Shown here: one piece after another, positions 58,143 through 64,000 of the stretch
How positions within the stretch are numbered: position 1 is the first letter of the stretch
Layout of the letters: each line of letters begins with the position of its first letter
DNA from: Podospora bellae-mahoneyi
Lineage: Eukaryota > Ascomycota > Sordariomycetes > Sordariales > Podosporaceae
Length of the DNA stretch: 64,000 nt
Direction of reading: 5' to 3'
Assembly (NCBI RefSeq): GCF_035222275.1
Contig: NC_085881.1
Location: 682,001 to 746,000 of the forward strand
Position numbers and translations under genes: made by a program
Notes under the pieces: model-generated
The model's input: only the letters and a program-made list of their open reading frames with translations
The model's database searches: none
Told to the model about the DNA's origin: nothing

Positions 58143-60669
58143 TGGCAAGAATGTGGGAGGGAGTGGTTGGGATGGCAGTGCTTCATGGTTAGGATCTGGG
58201 GCTGATGTCCAGAATCGCGGGAGAGGGGTAGAGGAGGAGTTACAGCCAGACCAAACTGGAGGAAGGGCGATCGACAGTCTAGATCTGAGGGGGGTGTCGG
58301 ACCGATGATGTGAGTGGTGTGCGGGTAGATGGGGGGGTTTCCCAAAGCACACTGCGCCTCCGTGTGGAGGTCGCTTTTGGGTCTGGCAGGTTTGTTTCAG
58401 ATGATAGCTTACTTTGTTAGATTTGGGTTTTGAGGGTGGCAAGGCTGGTGAGATGAGATGCCGCCTTTATGCCGGCTGAGAGGTGGTCGAGGGTTTCAGG
58501 AAGAGGGGTGGGTTGTTCGTTACCGGTCTGTCGGGAAAGGAATGACTCGCGGTCGGAGGGGGAATAGGGAGGTTGGGATGCGAGTTGCAGGGGAAAACCG
58601 GAGAGAAACGGAGTTGTAGAACGATGAGATTGGTGGTGCGCTAGCTACACACGATGGACTCAATGGGTTGGTGGTATGTACCTAGTTTATTGCTAGAATG
58701 GGAATGGATGGTGAGGGTTGTGGCTGGCATTGGTGTTGACGTTGACATTTGACAGCTGACGGGTTGATGTGCGTAGAGGCCCGTTGAATGGACTGAGCTG
58801 AGCCTCTTCTAGAAATAGGGACATGAGAAAAAGGTTTGGTATTTTCTGTGTTTTAGAGCTGCCCAAAGGCTTTGTTTATTTATTGGTTTTGGAGATCTGT
58901 TGTAAGTGGCAGGATGTTTAGAGGTTGACATGGCTCCATTGGGATACCCACCAACTTTGACACTGGACGTAAACAACCCTTTCTGGATGGTGTGCAACCT
59001 TTGGAGATTTGGAAGTATATAGGGCAAAGATGAGATGTTGGGATCAACTGTCAGTACTTGCCATCCGATGTCTTGGAATACACGTGGTAACTTCGACATG
59101 CATAATCTTGGTATTGACTTGATGCTGTTATTCTTTTTGTGGATCTAGCCACATCTTGCAAGTGTGAAGTACCTACCTAAGCCCTGGGAGTAAATAACAA
59201 TTCAACGTCTGTCCGGTAAGTGCTCACAAGCACCGGTGTTTGGCGTGTGGAGTGCTATGTGAGCGGAGGTTGGCGCCACTTCTCACCACGATGCTGGAAA
59301 AGTATCTTGATCAATGAGACGATATTCTCCCAGTCCCTGAAGCCGTACTACCCATCCCATCCATCAGCCAGCTCCCGCCGTGTAGCCGCCCTGAACACAG
59401 ATATCTCACCAAGGATCACAACACACATGCACTAAATACCTTTTTGGTACCTTCCGGTATCTTTTCTCCCATTTGCGGTCGGAGTGGCCGTTTGTCACGT
59501 GCGACTAGTGAACCAAAAAGAACAGGCACCAAATGTGGCTTCCCGTCCAGTGCCTGGGCAAAGGCAAGCAACCTTATTCAGATTGACTGTGAGGCCGTTT
59601 GCTTCAATCTTGTTCAAGTCCTTTGGTCAGTCTGGCATTTGTTTACATGCATTGATATGAGTCAACGGGGAGATGTCTGCTCGTTCCGATAGGTTGGCAA
59701 GTTGCTTTCTGAAGTGTTGAGGCTCATGCATTCCACAAGCCCACCACAAGCTTATGTGGCTTGTCTGTTCGTTTGGTTGCGGTGGAGGAGAGGTTAGCAA
59801 CGGAAAACACCGATCAAGCGTGGATTAGGGCGCCAGACTAAGGTAGTAAGAACCAGAAAGATAAATAACGGGACAGATATTTATGTGGCTGTTTAGGTTC
59901 TTTCGCCTCTTTTCTAATGCTGGCTGTTACGCTGTCAATCGGTAGCAAGTAAATACCTTACCTAACTTAGATATCAACACTAAGGTATTTTCCAAGTGCA
60001 TCTGTTGTTTTGCCTTGCAACTTCATCTTCAACCCTGGTCCCTTGTCCCTCGTCCCTTCCTGCCCTCTGCCGGAGACGCACAACAGGCAGGCGCACAACA
60101 TCTCAAAGCTACGGTCGTACTTGCTTGTGATCTGCTCAACTGGCTACACCTGCCAGCTAGGTAGATACGAGGGCTCCCAGTCACCTAGCTACAGCAACAT
60201 CAGCGGCATCAGCCTTGTTTTAACTGACACTGTCCGCTGGCCCACTGGTGTGCCGTTCCACGAGGCCTCATTCATTCTTGTCCTCGCTCTATTGTTACCG
60301 CACGCCTCGTTGCCATTCTCAGCTCTATTTTCCGGCCAAGGATACCAGTCCTGCTGTCAACAGTGCTAACCTGCATATACTTTCTATAGAGGAGGTTCAC
60401 GGCGGTATAAACACGACAACCCAAGTCAACCAGGCTTTCCGCCAGCTGTCTCAATTGATTGGACTGCGACTATATCATTCCGTTTGCACGCACCCACCAC
60501 GCACATCCTGTTGCCTCTCCCTCTCTCCCTCTCTCTCTCTCTCGCCTCCCGGGGGGCAGTGCCGGCATTGTTTCCTTTTGGATTTGACTTGACCAGTGTG
60601 TGCTGTCTCCGCCATTTGTTTTTGTTCTGTACTGTTTCCTTTGACTTCCCGAGCTTCTCTGCTTCTTCC

Positions 60670-63600
60670 ATGTATACGCCTTTGGCTGATGCGAAAGCAG
60701 GGTTCTCCATCAACGCAATGTCTGGTGGTAACCTGCATCAACAGCAGCCTGACTGCAAGCAGCCTAGGCCTCATTGGTTCGCTGGGGAGCTTTCATCGCC
60801 TTCCGTGGCATCTTCTGGCCGCTCTCCGTCATTGACCAGTCTTGAGTCCGTTTCTTCTCTTGAAAGTGTGTCAGAATCGGCCTTGAAGACACCAACAGCA
60901 CCGGCAAACTGGCGTGCTGATTCCAACGAGACAAAAGAAGCTGCAGGCACGACCGACCAAGTAGTAAATAAGCCAGGCAGGCGTCACAACTTTCGTCAGG
61001 GCTCTCCATCTTCTCTGTTCACCAGTTCTGGTGCTGCGACTCCGACATCGTCTCATCGCATCCCTTCGGTAGTGAAGCCAACTTCTCAGAACACGGGTAT
61101 TCATGCGCCACAACCCTCTGTTGAAAGGGGACGACACGAAGAAGATCCTGCTGGCAGTTGCGGAGCACGCGATCCTGACTGTTTTGATTCGGTTAGTGGT
61201 GTTGGGTCAAGGCTCGACACTGATGGTAAACAAGGCCACAGAGGTACATACCCCTCTTGCACACATGTTCCTGATGAAGCTTACTGACTTGTAACTGCAG
61301 CTCACGAGTTCTCTTTTGTTGACGATAACAGTCTGAAGGCATCTCCAGGGCTTGTATCACCTAGCTTTTCCCCCCAAGCTGGATACCGGAGAAAGTATTC
61401 ACATGAGCGTGACAGAAAAGCCCATATTTTGCAGCAGTTTGAGAGTATCAGAGGTGTTTGGCCGTCGGATTCTGTAACTGGTTGGTGTACCCTGCTTCTA
61501 AACGACGACGCCAGTATGCCTGACTGATGATCATAGCTCCGTCGCACAATACAAGCGGGTCCAGCCTCCTTTTCAAAGCTCCAATCGTAAAGAACATCAC
61601 CGAGATCAAATCTAAGCTCGCATTCGCTGGGCTTCTTGCCTCAACGGCCCTTTCTCAGCCGGCAGACAGGCACAACTACACCACCCCCTGTCCTCCTTCC
61701 CCGAGCATCGGCTCGGACACTACAATAAGGGCGGCCCCGCATCTGCTGACCACGTATTCCGGCCAATCAATAGAGGTCACATCACCAGCAATACAAACAA
61801 CAGGCAGTGCCCCGAACACCTCCGAGCCATTGTCCTCCGTTCCGGACCCACTTTCCGGAGCCATAAATATCTCCTTCGGGCAGCTCCCGAACTTGAACTC
61901 AGATTCCTCTTTTTCTTTTGATGAGCAACAGCAACAGCAACAGCAACAAAAATCGTCCAAGCATTTTGAAAAAGAAGAAATGTCCGGCTCCGTCGCGGGT
62001 AGCGTTGGCGCTGGCGAGCGCTCGCCCTCAAGCGAGCAGATGCGTCTGTCTGGTGGTTTGAGTGGAAGAGGGCAGCTTGCTGCCAGCACTGCCGGCCCCT
62101 TTGGTGGTCGCGCGAGAGGTACGTTTATTTTTTTCCATTCATCTGTGTTGGTCGGTGTGTTTTGGAATTCATATAATTTTTCTTTTCTCTTTTTTCTTTT
62201 GCTTTTCTTTTCTTTTCTTTTGCTTTTTTTTTTTCTTTTGCTTTATGCGTTGTCTCTGCTATGGTTGTTGCACCGGTTGAATTTGTCTTCACTGGTAGAA
62301 ACACAAGCTCTAACATGCTTCCAGGCATTGACAACTGGCGCCAGCGAGCGCAGTCCCCGCCCCTGCCCAGGACCGGCAATGGTATATATCTATTCAACCT
62401 CAATCATCTGAGCCAAGCTGATCAGTATATAGATACAACCTCTTCTCCTTCTCTGGGCGCGGTCCTTGCTCCCGCCAATGGCAACTTTGCTGCTGGCCCC
62501 TCCCAGGGGTATAACCCTGGCTTCTCTTCGCCTGTTGCGCCGCGCTCTCCCACCTTGGCGTCTTTTTCTTCTGCCCCGACCCGCCCCGCCGTCCTGTCCC
62601 CTGCTGCCCGGCAGCAGTTCACTCCTTTCCCCGGCCCATCCGCCGCCACCGGCATCTTTTCGCCTGGCACTCCGACGGTCTCTGCCGGTCTCAGTTTTGG
62701 TGACCTTGCTGGTGGCTCCGGCTTCTCGCCCGTCGGCTTCTCTGGTGCTCCCAGCTTTGTCGACCCGTCTGGTTTCGCCTCTCTGTCGCTCTCTGACCCC
62801 GCGGCCGCCCGCCAAGGCCAGCTCGCCCATCTGCGAATGAGGGGTGATGCTGGGACTGGCAATCTTTTCTCGCCCCCGAAATCCCAGCCCCAGGGGCTGT
62901 ACGGAGTCCCTTCGTCTTCTGCCGGTGGTGGTGGCTCGGCCACGACCCCAACCACAACCGCTCCCCCGGCGATCCCGGCCCCGCGCCCCCAGAACTGGGA
63001 TCTGGCTCAGTACCAGAGCCAGTATCTGATCACCATCGGCCCTGATACCCAGGGATACTGTTTTGTCCGCCCTGACGGCAGCCGGACCCGACTGGTGCCC
63101 GTTGACATGCTCCCATTCTCGCTCGTTGGGCTTCCGCCTTCGGAGAACGACAATGACAAGCTCATTGAGTTGGTGATTCCCACCGGTATGGATCGACTCT
63201 GCAAGAATAGCAATATTGAGCGGGCGGTTGTTCAGGTACGTTCCATTCTAGTGTTTATTTACTTGCCCCTTTTCTTGTTGGGTGGGTGACGGGTGATGGT
63301 CTGTGCACTCAGCCCTCAACCCCTAGCCCGTCACTGCTCTCTTTCTCCTGCCTGATGCTGACTTTGTGAACAGTCCGCCCCTAATCGCCATCAAGACCCC
63401 ATCCAGGTAAGTGCTTTTCCTCTCTTTTTCCTCATAATCACCTGGAGAGCTCTCCCGCCCATCCAGCCCAATCCAACTGAGACTCGTATCAGAACCGTAT
63501 TGACCATATCCTGCTCGCGTCTGATCCTCAGGCTTCTTCTGCTGCCGCCACTACCGTTTCCGGTCCGACTTCCCCTTCTGCCGCACAGCCTAGAAAGATC

Positions 63601-64000
63601 AAGGTCTATTGCGACAAGTGGGTTCACGAGGGCACCTGCGCGTTCACCCAACAAGGATGCAAGTACAAGCACGAGATGCCTATGGACAAGGCCACACAGC
63701 ACAGTTTGGGGCTGTTTCATGGTTTGCCTACCTGGTGGAAGAAGAGGCAGGCAGAGCTGTCTCGCGAGAGCGAGCGGGGTCCTCTGGAGCGCGGTGGGGG
63801 TGTTTCCGTTGGTGGAAGGTTTGCTACGGGCGGTTCTGGTGGCGTCACCGGCACTGGCGCTGGCGCCGGTGCTGGCGCCGGTGCTGGTGCCGAAGGTGGT
63901 CACAGACGATATGGTTCGAGCTGGTCGCGCTGGGACAGTGGGAGTGGTGGAAGCGGTGTGGGGAGCGCATCTGGTATGCGCCGCGGTTCTTCTTCTACTG
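60670..64000 (+). CDS. CCCH zinc-finger protein, partial at the window end
   Basis: Proposed exons are 60670 to about 61242, 61301-61480, 61537-62118, 62325-63235, 63374-63406 and 63493 to beyond 64000. The middle is Ser/Pro/Gly-rich and low-complexity, with a CAG/CAA-coded Gln run near 61.93 kb. Exon 4 ends in a conserved-looking domain (YLITIGPDTQGYCFVRPDG, RLVPVDMLPFSLVGLPPSEND, IELVIPTGMDR). Exon 6 has a zinc finger C-x8-C-x6-C-x3-H (VYCDKWVHEGTCAFTQQGCKYKHEMP) followed by GLPTWWKKRQAELS and a Gly/Ala-rich tail. Fungal proteins with this finger and following Trp pair are common and poorly characterised; RNA binding is likely from the CCCH type. Exon 1 is the weakest part: it has a competing frame, and the true start may be as late as 61980. 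The 3' end lies outside the window. Confidence 0.7.
63850..63894 (+). repeat. Gly-Ala coding repeat
   Basis: Alternating GGY/GCY codons code (GA)n inside the CCCH gene. This is a low-complexity tract likely to vary in length. Confidence 0.8.

Larger units (their letters stand above)
57203..60669. other. Intergenic between the CHD and CCCH genes
   Basis: About 3.4 kb with no convincing gene. It includes a purine G-rich tract (57691-57770), a pair of similar 20-21-base sequences at 57993 and 58092, a hairpin at 58123-58142 and the CT-rich leader of the downstream gene (60.48-60.67 kb). Confidence 0.5.

Noticed and set aside
62360-62430. Possible short intron starting GTATAT at 62381 in the CCCH gene
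   Set aside because: Splicing it would remove 44 nt and break the frame, while reading through keeps the frame open.
1-64000. tRNA, rRNA, CRISPR arrays and complete transposons
   Set aside because: No paired A-box/B-box, rRNA core, spaced direct repeats or transposase/reverse-transcriptase motif was seen on either strand by reading; a covariance-model and repeat search would be decisive.

Overview
The window comes from the nuclear genome of a filamentous ascomycete, most likely a member of the Sordariales (Podospora/Chaetomium/Neurospora relatives). The reasons are: short spliceosomal introns of roughly 50-200 nt with GTATGT/GTAAGT-like donors and CTAAC/CTGAC-like branch sequences; C-ending codon preference; gene families typical of filamentous fungi (class III chitin synthase, ApsA-type PH-domain cortical protein, Ras-2, Opy2, Mit1-like CHD remodeler, fungal CCCH protein); and GGTACCTA-type motifs between genes. 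The species cannot be fixed from the sequence alone.

Layout. 1.1-2.1 kb: Sam35/metaxin-like subunit of the mitochondrial outer-membrane sorting machinery (+). 2.9-7.1 kb: large ApsA/Num1-like protein (-). 7.1-18.8 kb: an unusually long gene-sparse interval with an AT-rich block, a perfect 13-bp-arm hairpin and one weak coding-like relic. 18.8-19.6 kb: Ras-2 GTPase (-). 22.6-23.3 kb: haloacid-dehalogenase-type hydrolase (-). 27.3-28.6 kb: Opy2-like membrane adaptor (-). 28.6-33.9 kb: a second long gene-poor interval in front of a class III chitin synthase (33.9-36.9 kb, +). 38.5-41.6 kb: NEDD8-conjugating enzyme Ubc12 and mitochondrial ketol-acid reductoisomerase (both +). 42.1-45.8 kb: a divergent pair, a PLP-dependent serine/threonine dehydratase or racemase (-) and indoleamine 2,3-dioxygenase (+). 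46.1-47.3 kb: Cys-rich GPI-anchored wall protein (-). 48.0-50.0 kb: mitochondrial rRNA 2'-O-methyltransferase Mrm1 (-). 50.7-57.2 kb: an acidic ORF followed by a Mi-2/Mit1-like CHD remodeler (+). 60.7 kb to the window end: a CCCH zinc-finger protein that runs off the edge (+).

There is no operon and no biosynthetic cluster. Shared themes are hyphal tip growth and cell wall (Ras-2, Opy2, chitin synthase, ApsA, GPI protein), mitochondria (Sam35, KARI, Mrm1) and amino-acid metabolism (KARI, dehydratase, IDO). The clearest non-coding signal is an array of GGCCGG half-sites, including two near-identical dyads and three copies at exact 10-bp spacing, in the intergenic region between the dehydratase and IDO. 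A perfect AP-1/Gcn4-type TGAGTCA lies upstream of KARI. I found no convincing previously undescribed multi-gene system.
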